A stretch of 64,000 nucleotides of DNA from Pseudoalteromonas aurantia 208 (GTDB lineage: Bacteria; Pseudomonadota; Gammaproteobacteria; Enterobacterales; Alteromonadaceae). The DNA is taken from contig NZ_AQGV01000012.1 of NCBI RefSeq assembly GCF_014858725.1, forward strand, positions 1,736,001 to 1,800,000. Direction: 5' to 3'. Below the pieces are notes generated by a model. It searched no databases, was not told the DNA's origin, and was given only the letters and a program-made list of their open reading frames with translations. Below, piece after piece: positions 17,320 to 27,604 of the stretch; positions within the stretch are counted from its first letter, which is position 1, and every line of letters begins with the position of its first letter. Both the position numbers and the translations under genes were made by a program.

Positions 17320-17853
17320 TTAGTAAACTAAAACCGCACGACGGTTTTTAGCAAAAGCTTCTTCAGTGCGAGATTTAACCATTGGTTTTTCTTCACCATA
17401 ACTCACAACTGAAATTTGGCTGTCAGACACACCTAAGCTTTGTAGGTATTTAGCAACCGCTTTGCCACGGCTTTCACCAAGCGCAATATTGTACTCTGGC
17501 GTACCACGCTCATCAGCATGACCTTCAACCAATACTTTTACACTTGGGTTTTTAACCAAGAAATCAGCATGTGCTTGTAAAAGCTCAGCATACGCACCCT
17601 GCACTGTTGATTTATCAAAATCAAAGTAGATGATCTGCTCTTGACGAAGCGCTTCATATTTTTCACGAAGCTTTTCTTCTGCTGATTTAACGCGTGAAAT
17701 AGTATTCACGTCAACGTTATTATTTTCTTGTGTTGCTGCTTGGTTGCTTTCATTTGCAGCACTTTCGTCTACACTTGAAGATGAGCTACACGCGGCCAGC
17801 GTCATTACTGGCAAAGCCACTAATAAAGCTTTTAATGTTTTGTTAAGTTGCAT
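17320..17853 (-). CDS. pal: peptidoglycan-associated lipoprotein Pal
   Basis: A 177-residue outer-membrane lipoprotein. The lipobox is LAACSSSS near residue 22, with serines at +2/+3 that suit outer-membrane sorting. A flexible acidic/Asn-rich linker follows, then the OmpA-like peptidoglycan-binding domain ([49 protein letters not shown]). Pal ties the outer membrane to the cell wall and is mobilised by TolB and the TolQRA motor at the septum. It starts 38 bp after tolB in the same operon. Confidence 0.97.
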   Translation of the reverse strand: MQLNKTLKALLVALPVMTLAACSSSSSVDESAANESNQAATQENNNVDVNTISRVKSAEEKLREKYEALRQEQIIYFDFDKSTVQGAYAELLQAHADFLVKNPSVKVLVEGHADERGTPEYNIALGESRGKAVAKYLQSLGVSDSQISVVSYGEEKPMVKSRTEEAFAKNRRAVLVY

Positions 17854-17891
17854 CGAGTATATTCCTATATCTTAAATTCTAACCAGCAAAA

Positions 17892-19250
17892 TTACTGTAA
17901 AAATGGCGACCAGGCAGGAGCTTTCACTTGCCCATCAGAAACCGGAAGTCGCGCTTTAAACCGCCCATCCATAGACACCAAAGCCAATACCTGCTTATTG
18001 TTATGCAGCGTACTATAAATAATCATCGAGCCATTTGGCGCTATGCTCGGAGATTCGTCTAAACGGGTTCGCGTTAATACTTGAAACAGTCCAGATCTCA
18101 ATTCTTTTTTAGCAATATGATATTTACCAATTGTTCGATTTACCATGACCAGATGCTTCCCATCAGGGGTAACCGAACCGGCTAAATTCATATCGCCGTC
18201 AAAGGTAATACGCTTTGACCTACCAGTTTGTAAATTTAACTTATAAATCTGGGCATTACCACCCCTTTCAGACGTATACACAATATCTTTGCCATTTGGG
18301 TGCCAACTTGGCTCAGTATCTATACTACGATGACGCGTCAAACGGCGTTCTGTGCGTGTTTGCAAGTTATATTGATAAACCTCTGTGGCCCCTCCCTCAT
18401 CTTTAGATAGTACAATTAATAATTGCTTTCCATCAGGAGAAAACTGTGGCGCACCATTAATACCAGGGTAACTCGTGATGAGATCTCGCTTACCAGTATA
18501 AATATCTTGCACATAGATTTGTGATTGGCGATTTTCAAACGTAACATATGCTAATTTATTGGCATCAGGTGACCATGACGGCGACATCAAAGGCTCTTTA
18601 GAACGTAATAACACCTGCTCGTTAAACCCATCATAATCCGCAACAACTAACTGGTAAGGCTTATCAGCCTCGTCGCGCACAATCACGTAGGCAATTTTCG
18701 TCCGAAATGCACCTCGTTCCCCTGTAAGTGACTCATACACAACATCACTGATTTGATGCGCATATTGCCTAAAACCGTCACTGGATATCACACTTTGTCG
18801 TGCTTCTTGCACATGATCTTGGCTTTTCATCAGTTGACCATTACTCATCATGCGTGTCTCTCCGCCGGTGATCTGTGCCCGGATCACATCAATTAATTCA
18901 TACTTGATCAAATAACGCCCACCGGGTTGCTGTGTCACAGTGCCAACAATAACCGCTTCAACCCCTTTATTTACCCAAGCGCTATAGTCCACTTCTTCAT
19001 CTGTGCTTGGCAATTGAGGAAGTTCAGTAAACGACAGAGGCTTAAATTTACCACTGCGTGTTAAATCAGCTGCAATGACTTCGCTCACTCGCATCGGTTT
19101 TTCACCAACACCTTCATATTTAAAAGGCACAACAGCGATGGGCCGAGCACTATCAACGCCCTCGGTTATCACAATTTCAAGCGCGGCATTTGCCAGCCCT
19201 TGCATGCCAAAAGCAACAATAACTAATAATGCTTTTATCCGGTTGAACAT
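17892..19250 (-). CDS. tolB: Tol-Pal system protein TolB
   Basis: A 452-residue periplasmic protein. After the signal peptide ([16 protein letters not shown]) comes the small alpha/beta domain ([17 protein letters not shown]) and then a six-bladed beta-propeller with repeated [30 protein letters not shown] and [16 protein letters not shown] blades. TolB binds Pal and the C-terminal domain of TolA. It starts 9 bp after tolA. Confidence 0.97.
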   Translation of the reverse strand: MFNRIKALLVIVAFGMQGLANAALEIVITEGVDSARPIAVVPFKYEGVGEKPMRVSEVIAADLTRSGKFKPLSFTELPQLPSTDEEVDYSAWVNKGVEAVIVGTVTQQPGGRYLIKYELIDVIRAQITGGETRMMSNGQLMKSQDHVQEARQSVISSDGFRQYAHQISDVVYESLTGERGAFRTKIAYVIVRDEADKPYQLVVADYDGFNEQVLLRSKEPLMSPSWSPDANKLAYVTFENRQSQIYVQDIYTGKRDLITSYPGINGAPQFSPDGKQLLIVLSKDEGGATEVYQYNLQTRTERRLTRHRSIDTEPSWHPNGKDIVYTSERGGNAQIYKLNLQTGRSKRITFDGDMNLAGSVTPDGKHLVMVNRTIGKYHIAKKELRSGLFQVLTRTRLDESPSIAPNGSMIIYSTLHNNKQVLALVSMDGRFKARLPVSDGQVKAPAWSPFLQ

Positions 19251-19259
19251 AGACTTCCT

Positions 19260-20201
19260 TTATAAATTGGGTTTAATTGTTAGATTAATGTTCTTAAGCT
19301 GCTCGAAAACATCTTTTTCTTTCGAAACTGGTAATGTATCAGCCATACGCACCGCGCGCAGTGCCGCTTCACAAACCAGTTTATCGCCACCAAGTGAGCG
19401 TGTATCTGTAACTAGGCCGTTAAACCCTAGTCGAATATTCACTCGACACTGCTTGCCTTTCATTTTTTCGTCTATCAGTAAATTAGCTTGAATACGTTGC
19501 ATTATGAGTGCGCGATATTTATCAACTTCTGATAATACTTGTTGTTTTCGTAATTTATTACGTGCAGCTTGCTCTTGTGCTAGTTGTTCCTGCATTAACT
19601 GCTCTTGCAATGCCTTTTGACGTGCTTTTTCTGCAGCTTCTGCTTTTCTTTTCTCTTGAGCTTCACGAAGTTTACGGGCATCTTCTGCTTTTTTCAGTGC
19701 ATCTTCTTCAGCTTTACGCTTGGTTGATGCCGCTTTAGCCGCTTTCTCTGCCGCTAATTTTTCAGCACGCGCTTTATCTGCTTGAGCACGTTGCTTTTTC
19801 TCAATTTCTCGGGCTTTCTTCGCTTGCGCTTCCGCTTTTTTCTTTTCCGCCACTTTTGCTTTGCGTTGCTGTTCTAGCTTTTTAATTCTGCGAGCTTCTG
19901 CTTCTCTGTCTTTTCTTGCTTGACTTGCCCGTCGCTCTAAATCTCTGATACGTTTTTCTTCAGCGCGCTTTTTGTTCTGCTCTTGCTTTTTCAACTCAGC
20001 AATTTTCTTTTCCACAGCACTTTGATCAACAGAAATTGCTGAGACGACTTTCTCTTCCCTAGGCTCACTCAGCTCAGGGTTTAAAGTCACTTCCATTACC
20101 GTTGGTTCTGGGGTATGAAAGTTGGCGGACGCAAAAAGCATTCCCGCCAAAGCAAAATGCAGTAACACTGATTTTATAATTCCGCTTTGCAATGCTCCCA
20201 T
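19260..20201 (-). CDS. tolA: Tol-Pal system protein TolA
   Basis: A 313-residue inner-membrane protein with the three-domain TolA plan: an N-terminal membrane anchor (SVLLHFALAGMLFASANF), a long charged helix rich in Lys, Glu, Ala and Arg (about residues 60-215), and a C-terminal domain (IQANLLIDEKMKGKQCRVNI with a second Cys in LVCEAALRAVRMA). It transmits the force generated by TolQR across the periplasm. The helix is shorter than in E. coli TolA (421 residues). It overlaps tolR by one base. Confidence 0.95.
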   Translation of the reverse strand: MGALQSGIIKSVLLHFALAGMLFASANFHTPEPTVMEVTLNPELSEPREEKVVSAISVDQSAVEKKIAELKKQEQNKKRAEEKRIRDLERRASQARKDREAEARRIKKLEQQRKAKVAEKKKAEAQAKKAREIEKKQRAQADKARAEKLAAEKAAKAASTKRKAEEDALKKAEDARKLREAQEKRKAEAAEKARQKALQEQLMQEQLAQEQAARNKLRKQQVLSEVDKYRALIMQRIQANLLIDEKMKGKQCRVNIRLGFNGLVTDTRSLGGDKLVCEAALRAVRMADTLPVSKEKDVFEQLKNINLTIKPNL

Positions 20202-20629
20202 TAGCTTTCCTCAAAAGATTTCGTCATAAGACCAACCGACGGCACACCTGCATTTTTAAGAAAATCCATCAACAATAACACTTCTTGATAAGATACATGC
20301 CCAGAACCTTTAATCATGACCGGTGTATCTGGGTTTTGTTGTAGTTTTAGTTTAATAACAGCCGCCACTTCAACCGCATCCATCGGCGCTTCTGGATCAG
20401 TGCCCACGCTTACAAAGTACCTGCCTTCGGCATCAATCGATGCAATAATCGGTGGCGCATCTTTTGTTTCAACTAAATCAGACTCTTGCATTTGAGGCAA
20501 ATCGACCTTAACACCATGGGTAATAAGGGGGGCCGTAGCCATAAATATGATCAGTAGGACCAACATCACATCGATGTAGGGCACCACGTTAATCTCTGCG
20601 ACGGGGCGGCGCTTTTTACGCTGATACAT
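20201..20629 (-). CDS. tolR: Tol-Pal system protein TolR
   Basis: A 142-residue ExbD/TolR protein: short cytoplasmic start ([20 protein letters not shown]), one membrane segment with the conserved aspartate of [15 protein letters not shown] used for proton-driven motion, and a periplasmic domain (FVSVGTDPE to [12 protein letters not shown]). It overlaps tolQ by 14 bp and touches tolA, so the three are translationally coupled. Confidence 0.96.
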   Translation of the reverse strand: MYQRKKRRPVAEINVVPYIDVMLVLLIIFMATAPLITHGVKVDLPQMQESDLVETKDAPPIIASIDAEGRYFVSVGTDPEAPMDAVEVAAVIKLKLQQNPDTPVMIKGSGHVSYQEVLLLMDFLKNAGVPSVGLMTKSFEES

Positions 20630-21320
20630 GTTGCTTTACCTCAGCAGAGCTTGCAGCTTGACGGTGCAATATATTGGCAAACTCTTCCATAAAGTTAATG
20701 TATTGAGTCTCAAGCTTCTCAACATTTTTTGCAAACTTGTTATAAGCCATAACCGCAGGAATTGCCGCAAATAAACCCATGGCAGTTGCGATAAGTGCTT
20801 CTGCAATACCCGGCGCAACCATTTGCAAAGTGGCTTGTTTTACTTCACCCAATGCAATAAACGCATTCATGATCCCCCACACAGTACCAAATAAGCCAAC
20901 ATAGGGGCTAATAGAGCCAACTGTGGCTAAAAAAGACAAACTTGATTCTAACTTTTCCACTTCACGAGATAACGCCACCCGCATCGAGCGATGCGTGCCT
21001 TCAATTACAAGCCCAGTCGAGTGAGTGCTGTTTTTCTTATGTCTTGCAAACTCTTTAAAGCCAGATACAAATAACGCTTCTAACCCCTCAGGGTTCCCTA
21101 CTCTCGCCGTCACTTCATTATAAAGCTTGCTCAAGTCCATCCCGGACCAAAATTTTTGTTCAAACCTTTTCGCATCTATCATCGCGTTTGAGATAATTGA
21201 CCTACGCTGAAATATAATCGCCCAAGACGCAATAGACATGCCTACAAGTGCCAACATCACAAGTTGAACTAGCACACTGGCTTTTAAAATAAGATCAACA
21301 AAATTTAGTCCCGATTCCAC
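20616..21320 (-). CDS. tolQ: Tol-Pal system protein TolQ
   Basis: A 234-residue MotA/TolQ/ExbB proton-channel protein with three membrane segments: [40 protein letters not shown] and [20 protein letters not shown]. The conserved [10 protein letters not shown] and [17 protein letters not shown] motifs are intact. With TolR it forms the stator powering TolA. It is the first gene of the operon here; ybgC, often upstream in other Gammaproteobacteria, is not present in the 848 bp before ruvB. Confidence 0.96.
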   Translation of the reverse strand: MESGLNFVDLILKASVLVQLVMLALVGMSIASWAIIFQRRSIISNAMIDAKRFEQKFWSGMDLSKLYNEVTARVGNPEGLEALFVSGFKEFARHKKNSTHSTGLVIEGTHRSMRVALSREVEKLESSLSFLATVGSISPYVGLFGTVWGIMNAFIALGEVKQATLQMVAPGIAEALIATAMGLFAAIPAVMAYNKFAKNVEKLETQYINFMEEFANILHRQAASSAEVKQHVSA

Positions 21321-21801
21321 GTTATTATACTCCTAAGAAATGGTGTGTCGGATATAGATACCCGTACAATTCGTTACAACATTGACTGTAAGCGACTATA
21401 AAGGTTCAGTTAGTTTACCCACACATAGTTACGCTGACAATCTCATTACCATGAAATTACGCTAATTGGCGATAAACCAACCGAAAAATAACATTTACTA
21501 CATAAAGACACTACAGGTAGTTAATTTAATCAAAATGTACCGTGAATAATAAACGCGTATTTATGAATGCTAGCTGCATAAAACATTTAGTTTATGCACT
21601 TAATAAGAATAAACCACCAAAAACACAATGGTAAGACCAATTAACAACAAATAAACTAATACACAAAACAAAAAGCAAATACAATAAAATACATGCCTAT
21701 CAATACGTTAAGTTAAATTATTGATTAATCATTCACCACCAAACAAAATTTAAAAACCAATCGGATTAAAAAATCTAATGTGAAAAAATAATTTTTCTAG
21801 T
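21321..21801. other. AT-rich intergenic region upstream of tolQ
   Basis: The leading part of the 848-bp gap between tolQ and ruvB. It is very AT-rich, has no ORF with coding character, and presumably holds the tolQ promoter on the minus strand. No remnant of ybgC is visible. Confidence 0.5.
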
Positions 21802-21830
21802 TTGATGTATTCCTAAAACCTCTTTAATAT
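21802..21830 (+). promoter_or_regulatory. strong promoter of a putative small RNA
   Basis: TTGATG (-35, 21802-21807), a 17-bp spacer, and TAATAT (-10, 21825-21830), near the sigma-70 consensus with optimal spacing. A transcript would start near 21838. No protein-coding gene follows on this strand. Confidence 0.65.
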
Positions 21831-21837
21831 ACACCCT

Positions 21838-22011
21838 GTACTGAGCACACAGCATCTATATATGCAAAAGCACAGTTGCTAGCAATAGGATTCTGATTTG
21901 TCGTATTGCTGTGATAAGCGCGCTAAGGATAAAACCTGAGTTAACTTATCAACCCCTGGATTACTTCCTTCAACTTGTTGTTTTGCCCGCATTTTTTGCG
22001 GGCTTTTTTTT
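21838..22011 (+). ncRNA. putative intergenic small RNA of about 174 nt
   Basis: Bounded by the promoter at 21802-21830 and a classic intrinsic terminator (GCCCGC, 7-nt loop, GCGGGC, then eight T) at 21985-22011. The ORFs inside are too short to be convincing, although TTGTCGTATTGCTGTGATAA could start a 13-codon peptide after AGGA. Three GGA triplets (AGGAT, AGGAT, TGGAT) are scattered in it, which could be CsrA contacts. I do not recognise it as 6S, tmRNA, RNase P, GcvB, Spot 42 or Qrr. Both flanking genes are on the opposite strand, so it is an independent transcript. Confidence 0.6.
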
Positions 22012-22112
22012 GTCCAAAATTCCGTTTTTTTGGCTCAACTCCCCTATATTCATACTTAAACCTCTGAAAATTAAAAATTAAGCCCAAAGGTAACTAACCT
22101 ATGTCTAAAACC

Positions 22113-22139
22113 AAAAAACTCAGCAAATAGCTGAGTTTT
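22113..22139 (-). terminator. terminator of the ruvCAB unit
   Basis: Stem AAAACTCAGC / GCTGAGTTTT with a 5-nt loop, and a T-run on the minus strand, 30 bp after the ruvB stop. Confidence 0.85.
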
Positions 22140-22168
22140 CCATTGTTTAGAGTTTGCCTCGTAAACCT

Positions 22169-23176
22169 TTACCTATCAGGTATAACCAAATCAAAATGTA
22201 AGTATGCCGCATTGGAGGCAATACGCCCTCTTGGCGTACGTTGAATAAAACCCTGCTGAATTAAAAATGGTTCTATAACATCTTCAATGGTTTCACGCTC
22301 TTCACCAATGGCTGCCGCTAAATTATCTAAGCCAACAGGGCCCCCCATAAATTTCTCAATTATGGACATCAAATACTTGCGGTCCATATAATCAAAACCA
22401 CGCTTATCAACATCCACCATCTCTAAGGCTAAATTCGCAATATCGGCACTTACTTTGCCATCACCTTTAACCTGTGCATAATCTCTTACACGTCGTAACA
22501 AGCGATTCGCAATACGAGGCGTCCCTCTGGAGCGACGCGCGACTTCATCGGCACCTTCAGGGCTTATTCCTAAATCTAAGTAAAATGCAGAGCGAGAAAT
22601 AATAGTAGACAAATCAGGAACTGAATAAAACTCCAGTCGCTGAACTATACCAAATCGATCTCGTAGAGGAGACGTTAATGAACCAGCTCTGGTTGTAGCA
22701 CCAATTAATGTAAAAGGCGGTAATTCTAACTTAATAGAGCGTGCCGCAGGTCCTTCCCCAATCATAATATCTAATTGGTAATCCTCCATGGCTGGATACA
22801 GTATTTCCTCCACTTGCGGGCTTAATCTGTGTATTTCATCTATAAATAATACATCACCTTCTTCAAGGTTCGTCAATAAAGCAGCCAGATCTCCTGCTTT
22901 TTCAAGTACCGGTCCAGATGTCGCTTTAATATTGACATCGAGTTCGTTTGCGACAATGTTTGCCAATGTCGTTTTGCCCAAACCTGGAGGACCGAAAATC
23001 AATAAATGATCTAAAGCTTCCTCTCTTGAGCGAGCGGCCTCAATAAAAATGGCCATTTGCTTTTTTACATGGTCTTGACCCGTATAATCGGCAAGTAATT
23101 TGGGCCTAATTGCCCTATCCACATTATCTTCATTGCCTTGAGCTTCAGGCTCAATTAATCGGTCTGCTTCTATCAT
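22169..23176 (-). CDS. ruvB: Holliday junction branch-migration helicase RuvB
   Basis: A 335-residue AAA+ ATPase. Walker A is [12 protein letters not shown] and Walker [13 protein letters not shown]. The sensor/arginine-finger region [16 protein letters not shown] and the C-terminal winged helix with [13 protein letters not shown] are as in the family. It is a hexameric motor driving branch migration on RuvA-bound junctions. It begins 6 bp after ruvA and is the last gene of ruvCAB. Confidence 0.98.
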   Translation of the reverse strand: MIEADRLIEPEAQGNEDNVDRAIRPKLLADYTGQDHVKKQMAIFIEAARSREEALDHLLIFGPPGLGKTTLANIVANELDVNIKATSGPVLEKAGDLAALLTNLEEGDVLFIDEIHRLSPQVEEILYPAMEDYQLDIMIGEGPAARSIKLELPPFTLIGATTRAGSLTSPLRDRFGIVQRLEFYSVPDLSTIISRSAFYLDLGISPEGADEVARRSRGTPRIANRLLRRVRDYAQVKGDGKVSADIANLALEMVDVDKRGFDYMDRKYLMSIIEKFMGGPVGLDNLAAAIGEERETIEDVIEPFLIQQGFIQRTPRGRIASNAAYLHFDLVIPDR

Positions 23177-23182
23177 GGGTTA

Positions 23183-23800
23183 TCACATCATTGACTTAAG
23201 AGCTTCTTTTATCAGTGTTTCAGTCCCCATTTCTGGTTTTGAAACGGCCTTCACTGCTTTTTGTGCTTGTGCTAATTTATAACCTAAAGCCAGTAATGCA
23301 GCAACGGCATCATCTGCCGGAGTATCTTGAACTGTCGGGTTTTCTTGTGGAGCAATAACCGCACCATCACTGAATGGGGTTAGTAAATCGTGACCAAAAT
23401 TCTTAAGTCTATCCTTCATTTCAAGCACCAAACGTTCTGCTGTCTTTTTACCAACACCCGGGATCTTAACAAGCGTTGTTGCATCTTCGTTATTTACACA
23501 ATGGATAAATTGCTCTGCAGACATACCTGACAAAATCGCCAAGCCAAGTTTGGGCCCAACCCCGTTGGCTTTAATTAATTCACGAAATAACGCTCGTTCT
23601 TTTTTATGATTAAACCCAAACAATAACTGTGCATCTTCTCTGACGACAAAGTGTGTGTAAATTGCAGCCGATTCACCGCAGTTTGGTAACTCATAAAAAC
23701 ACGTCATTGGCATTTGTACTTCATAACCAACACCCGATACATCAAGCAATATTTCAGGCGGCTGCTTTTCTAATAAAGTCCCACTAAGTCTTCCAATCAT
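23183..23800 (-). CDS. ruvA: Holliday junction DNA helicase subunit RuvA
   Basis: A 205-residue protein with the N-terminal OB fold ([20 protein letters not shown]), paired helix-hairpin-helix motifs ([16 protein letters not shown] and [16 protein letters not shown]) that grip DNA, and the C-terminal three-helix domain that contacts RuvB ([20 protein letters not shown]). It starts 5 bp after ruvC. Confidence 0.97.
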   Translation of the reverse strand: MIGRLSGTLLEKQPPEILLDVSGVGYEVQMPMTCFYELPNCGESAAIYTHFVVREDAQLLFGFNHKKERALFRELIKANGVGPKLGLAILSGMSAEQFIHCVNNEDATTLVKIPGVGKKTAERLVLEMKDRLKNFGHDLLTPFSDGAVIAPQENPTVQDTPADDAVAALLALGYKLAQAQKAVKAVSKPEMGTETLIKEALKSMM

Positions 23801-23805
23801 TTACT

Positions 23806-24327
23806 TTACCTCAATCTTCGGCGCACAGTTTTTGTTGCACTACCAGCCAAACGAATTAAACTTTGCTCTGAGTGAGCATGACAAATAGCAATTGCTAATG
23901 CATCTGCAGCATCAGCTTGTGGTGTACCTGGCAATTTTAAAATGCGTTTTACCATTTCTTGGACTTGTTCTTTTTTAGCCCCACCGTTACCTACTACAGC
24001 TTGTTTCACTTGCCTAGCAGAGTATTCATGCACAGCTATATCTTGCATCGCTGCGGCCACAATAGCGGCACCACGCGCTTGACCGAGTTTTAGGGCTGAA
24101 TCTGGATTATGTGCCATAAACACTTGTTCAATAGAGAAACTGTCTGGTTGAAACTGCTCTATTAACTGCGTCACACCTTGATAAATCATTTTTAAACGGG
24201 TCGGAAAATCAAACTCACCTATTTTTATACAACCACTACCCAAATACTGAAATTTACTCCCCTGATGCACTATTACACCATAACCTGTAAATCGAGAGCC
24301 GGGGTCAATACCCAAAATAGTTGCCAA
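23806..24327 (-). CDS. ruvC: crossover junction endodeoxyribonuclease RuvC
   Basis: A 173-residue RNase H-fold resolvase. Acidic active-site residues are visible in [30 protein letters not shown] and the C-terminal [17 protein letters not shown]. It cleaves Holliday junctions held by RuvAB. It is first in ruvCAB; a strong terminator separates it from aspS upstream. Confidence 0.97.
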   Translation of the reverse strand: MATILGIDPGSRFTGYGVIVHQGSKFQYLGSGCIKIGEFDFPTRLKMIYQGVTQLIEQFQPDSFSIEQVFMAHNPDSALKLGQARGAAIVAAAMQDIAVHEYSARQVKQAVVGNGGAKKEQVQEMVKRILKLPGTPQADAADALAIAICHAHSEQSLIRLAGSATKTVRRRLR

Positions 24328-24401
24328 AGCATAATCCTACATCGTTTTTTTGCATCATGCCAAAATACTGTATGAATTACCAGTTAAATACGTCAACCCT
24401 C

Positions 24402-24436
24402 AAAAAAAAGGCGACTATATCTAGTCGCCTTTTTTT
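24402..24436. terminator. bidirectional-type terminator between aspS and ruvC
   Basis: Stem GGCGACTA / TAGTCGCC with loop TATC, preceded by A8 and followed by T7, 25 bp after the aspS stop on the minus strand. Confidence 0.9.
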
Positions 24437-24460
24437 GGTACTCGTATTCCTTAATAACGA

Positions 24461-26251
24461 TTACTCACCGTCAGATTGAACTACTTCTTTTTCAACCTTT
24501 GCTACTGCAATTGCCAACTCTTTTAGCGAATCTGGATTTGCAACGCTTGGTGCATCTGTTAATAGACAAGATGCTTGTGTAGTTTTAGGAAACGCAATCA
24601 CATCACGAATATTATCCGTCCCGCACAGCAGCATAACTAAACGGTCTAAACCAAATGCCAAGCCAGCATGTGGTGGTGTACCGTACTTCAGTGCATCTAG
24701 TAAGAATCCGAACTTATCCTGTTGCTCTTGCTCTTCTATACCTAAAATTCTAAACGCTGCTTCTTGCATATCGGCAGTATGAATACGAACCGAACCACCG
24801 CCCACTTCATACCCATTGATTACCATGTCATAGGCATCAGAAATAGCGCCAGCTGGCGCTGATTCTAATTCTTGAGCAGAAATATCTTTTGGTGCAGTAA
24901 ATGGGTGATGAACCGCATGTAATGTGCCTTCATCGTCTTCTTCAAACATCGGGAAGTCAACCACCCATAGTGGCGCCCACTTATCTAAATGAGTGAGTTC
25001 TAGATCTAGACCTACCTTTAGGCGCAATGCACCCATTGCTTCATTAACAACATTACGCTTATCTGCGCCAAATAAAATAATATCGCCAGTTTTTGCGTTA
25101 GTACGCTCAAGTAAAGCGTTGATCACTTCTTCATTTAAAAATTTAGCAATCGGTGATTGAACCCCTTCAATGCCCGCATCACGGTCATTCACTTTCATCC
25201 AAGCAAGACCTTTCGCACCGTAAATACCAACAAATTTAGTGTATTCATCAATTTGCTTTCGAGAAAGTTTGGCACCACCAGGTACTGTTAACACTGCAAC
25301 ACGGCCTTTTTCGTCGTTAGCAGGTGCCGCTAGGACTTTAAATTCAACCTCCTTGACTAAATCAGCAACATCTACCAATTCCATCGGGTTCCGTAAATCA
25401 GGCTTATCAGAGCCAAAACGACGCATTGCTTCGCTGTAGGCCATAACAGGAAATGCACCTAGGTCCACATTAAGGAGATCTTGCCACATTTCAGTCACTA
25501 AACGCTCTGTCATAGCACGCACTTGATCTGAGCTCATGAACGAAGTTTCTAAATCGATTTGAGTGAACTCTGGCTGGCGATCTGCGCGCAAATCTTCATC
25601 ACGGAAACACTTTACTATTTGATAATAACGATCAAAACCCGACATCATCAGCAACTGTTTAAACAGTTGTGGTGACTGTGGTAGCGCGTAAAAGCTGCCT
25701 TTATGCACACGGCTTGGTACTAAATAGTCACGCGCACCTTCAGGTGTTGCTTTCGTTAATACCGGCGTTTCAATATCAAGGAAGTCATTTCCATCTAAGA
25801 ATCGACGGACAAAGCTACTGGCTTTTGCTCTTAGCTTAATACGGTCGCTCATCTCCAAACGACGAAGGTCTAAATAACGGTACTTTAAACGGCGTTCTTC
25901 TGAGTTTTGTTGATTAAAATCTAGTGGTAATGGTTCTGAGCGGTTTATTATGTTCAAACCTGTACCAAGTATTTCAACTTCACCTGTTGCCATATCTTTA
26001 TTTACTTGGCTATCAGGGCGCGCTCGAACAGTACCTTTTACCTGCACGCAAAATTCTTGACGAAGTGTATTTGCAGTGTCCATTAACCCTTCTATTTCTG
26101 GGTCAAACACCACTTGAACTAGGCCTTCACGATCTCGTAAATCGATAAAGATTAAACCACCTAGATCACGGCGTTTGTTTATCCAGCCACATAGTTCTAC
26201 TTCTTCGCCAACATGGCTTTTATTTAAGTTCCCACAATATATCGAGCGCAT
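24461..26251 (-). CDS. aspS: aspartyl-tRNA synthetase
   Basis: A 596-residue class II synthetase of the bacterial type. It has an N-terminal anticodon-binding OB fold ([20 protein letters not shown]), catalytic motifs 2 and 3 ([18 protein letters not shown] and [13 protein letters not shown]) and the bacterial GAD insertion between them. It charges tRNA-Asp. The ATG at 26251 matches the usual N-terminus (MRSIYCGNL) and has AGGA just upstream; an earlier ATG at 26275 would add eight residues that relatives lack. Confidence 0.97.
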   Translation of the reverse strand: MRSIYCGNLNKSHVGEEVELCGWINKRRDLGGLIFIDLRDREGLVQVVFDPEIEGLMDTANTLRQEFCVQVKGTVRARPDSQVNKDMATGEVEILGTGLNIINRSEPLPLDFNQQNSEERRLKYRYLDLRRLEMSDRIKLRAKASSFVRRFLDGNDFLDIETPVLTKATPEGARDYLVPSRVHKGSFYALPQSPQLFKQLLMMSGFDRYYQIVKCFRDEDLRADRQPEFTQIDLETSFMSSDQVRAMTERLVTEMWQDLLNVDLGAFPVMAYSEAMRRFGSDKPDLRNPMELVDVADLVKEVEFKVLAAPANDEKGRVAVLTVPGGAKLSRKQIDEYTKFVGIYGAKGLAWMKVNDRDAGIEGVQSPIAKFLNEEVINALLERTNAKTGDIILFGADKRNVVNEAMGALRLKVGLDLELTHLDKWAPLWVVDFPMFEEDDEGTLHAVHHPFTAPKDISAQELESAPAGAISDAYDMVINGYEVGGGSVRIHTADMQEAAFRILGIEEQEQQDKFGFLLDALKYGTPPHAGLAFGLDRLVMLLCGTDNIRDVIAFPKTTQASCLLTDAPSVANPDSLKELAIAVAKVEKEVVQSDGE

Positions 26252-26434
26252 AGTATTCCTGTTAGTCGGCTGCATCGTGCTGCAACCAATAAGGTTAATT
26301 TGAAAAAATTACCGCCAATTATATAAAATTCCCCCTTAAAGTCATCCTTGATCGACACAAGTATGCAAATTTCCCATCGATTAATGTGTTTTGATACAAT
26401 TAATATACTTTATCGTTCACGGATCTTGTATTTT

Positions 26435-27283
26435 ATGCTTTATATTGGGTGCCCTCAGTGGAGTTCAGCACATTGGAAAGGTCGATTTTTCACACGTGAC
26501 TGTCAACCAAAACAGATGCTCGAGCAATACAGTCACATTTTTAACTCAGTAGAAGGCAATACTAGCTTTTACGCAGATCCAACCCCTGAGACAGTTCTCA
26601 AGTGGCAAAAAAACGTACCAGAGCACTTTAAGTTTACCTTTAAAATACCGCGACGCTTTTCCCACGATATGGCATTACAGCATTGTCAAAGTGAGTTACT
26701 CGCGTGGCTTACACTATTTGAGCCCTTGTATCAAAACATCGGCCAAATTATGCTGCAGCTACCTAAAAGCTGTAGCCCTGATTTTCTCGCCACCATTAGT
26801 AACTTCACTCGCTTATTACCTAGCGACCTGCCGTTAGGCATTGAAGTTCGCCATCTCGGGTTTTTTGATAAGGGAGAGAGTGAAATGCGATTTAATCAGT
26901 TTTTAATGACACAAAAATACAACCGGATCATGATGGATACTCGCCCACTTTTTAGCGAACCACCCAATACTGCAGCTATCATTGATGCACAAAGAAAGAA
27001 GCCGAAAGTCCCCCTCCATGTTATAGCCACTGCAAATGCCCCTATTATTCGATATGTTGGCTGCTCCGACTTAGCAGCAAATAGAAAGCTCTATCACCCC
27101 TGGTTAGATAAAATTAGAGGCTGGTTAAACGAGGGTAAAACCCCCTATTTGTTTTTTCATACTGCCGATAATTTTGATGCGCCATTGTTGGCCAAACAAT
27201 TTATCGCCGATTTAGCACACCCTGCAGCGATATTAGGGGACTTCCCCGCAAACTTGGAACCCAGTCAAAATGACTTATTCTGA
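26435..27283 (+). CDS. DUF72 family protein (YecE-like)
   Basis: A 282-residue TIM-barrel-like DUF72 protein related to E. coli YecE. The family start YIGCPQWSSAHWKGRFF, the NTSFYADPTPETVLKW block and the late VRYVGCSDL and PYLFFHTADNFDAPLLA stretches are visible. The biochemical function of the family is not established. I chose the ATG at 26435 because it puts the family motif at the N-terminus; the frame is open 29 codons further upstream, but that part has no resemblance to relatives. It is divergent from aspS. Confidence 0.88.
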   Translation: MLYIGCPQWSSAHWKGRFFTRDCQPKQMLEQYSHIFNSVEGNTSFYADPTPETVLKWQKNVPEHFKFTFKIPRRFSHDMALQHCQSELLAWLTLFEPLYQNIGQIMLQLPKSCSPDFLATISNFTRLLPSDLPLGIEVRHLGFFDKGESEMRFNQFLMTQKYNRIMMDTRPLFSEPPNTAAIIDAQRKKPKVPLHVIATANAPIIRYVGCSDLAANRKLYHPWLDKIRGWLNEGKTPYLFFHTADNFDAPLLAKQFIADLAHPAAILGDFPANLEPSQNDLF

Positions 27284-27353
27284 TTTAACATTGCTTTTTT
27301 AGGTGCAACATGCATAAACTGCTCTTGAATAAAAAAACATCAAGGAAATAGAC

Positions 27354-27563
27354 ATGTTATTAAAACTACAAAAAAAGAACATTAAAACACTATCTCAAGA
27401 TACTAATTTACTCCCAAGTGCTGCGACGAAAAAGGTGGCCGGCGGTATTTCTGCTGATCACATCTGCTGCACTGATGAAACACGACAAGCAAATGCACAC
27501 CTCATTCAACGAGGCGGTAATTCACGCGCATCAGATTGCTGTACATTAGAGACTGAACATTAA
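27354..27563 (+). CDS. small double-glycine-leader peptide, RiPP/bacteriocin precursor-like
   Basis: A 69-residue peptide with AAGGA 8 bp before the ATG and its own terminator. The first half, LKLQKKNIKTLSQDTNLLP then KKVAGG, resembles double-glycine leaders of class I lanthipeptide-type precursors (KLxKKxIKxLS, ending in GG). The second half after GG (ISADHICCTDETRQANAHLI and RASDCCTLETEH) is hydrophilic with two CC pairs and nearby Ser/Thr, so it could carry thioether or disulfide links. No modification enzyme, peptidase-transporter or immunity gene is adjacent; flanking genes are DUF72 and a GFA protein. Processing would need enzymes elsewhere. Alternatively it is an unmodified secreted peptide. 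Confidence 0.65.
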   Translation: MLLKLQKKNIKTLSQDTNLLPSAATKKVAGGISADHICCTDETRQANAHLIQRGGNSRASDCCTLETEH

Positions 27564-27575
27564 TCATGTTACCCC

Positions 27576-27604
27576 AAAATAGCTCACAGCAAGTGGGCTA
27601 TTTT
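27576..27604. terminator. terminator shared by the leader-peptide gene and the GFA gene
   Basis: Stem AAAATAGCTCAC / GTGGGCTATTTT (12 bp, one G-U) with a 5-nt loop. It lies 12 bp after the peptide stop on the plus strand and overlaps the 3' end of the convergent GFA gene. Confidence 0.8.

Noticed and set aside
21901..21942. 13-codon peptide inside the small RNA (TTG start near 21898)
   Set aside because: Too short, with a weak start, and no conservation can be judged; kept only as a remark.
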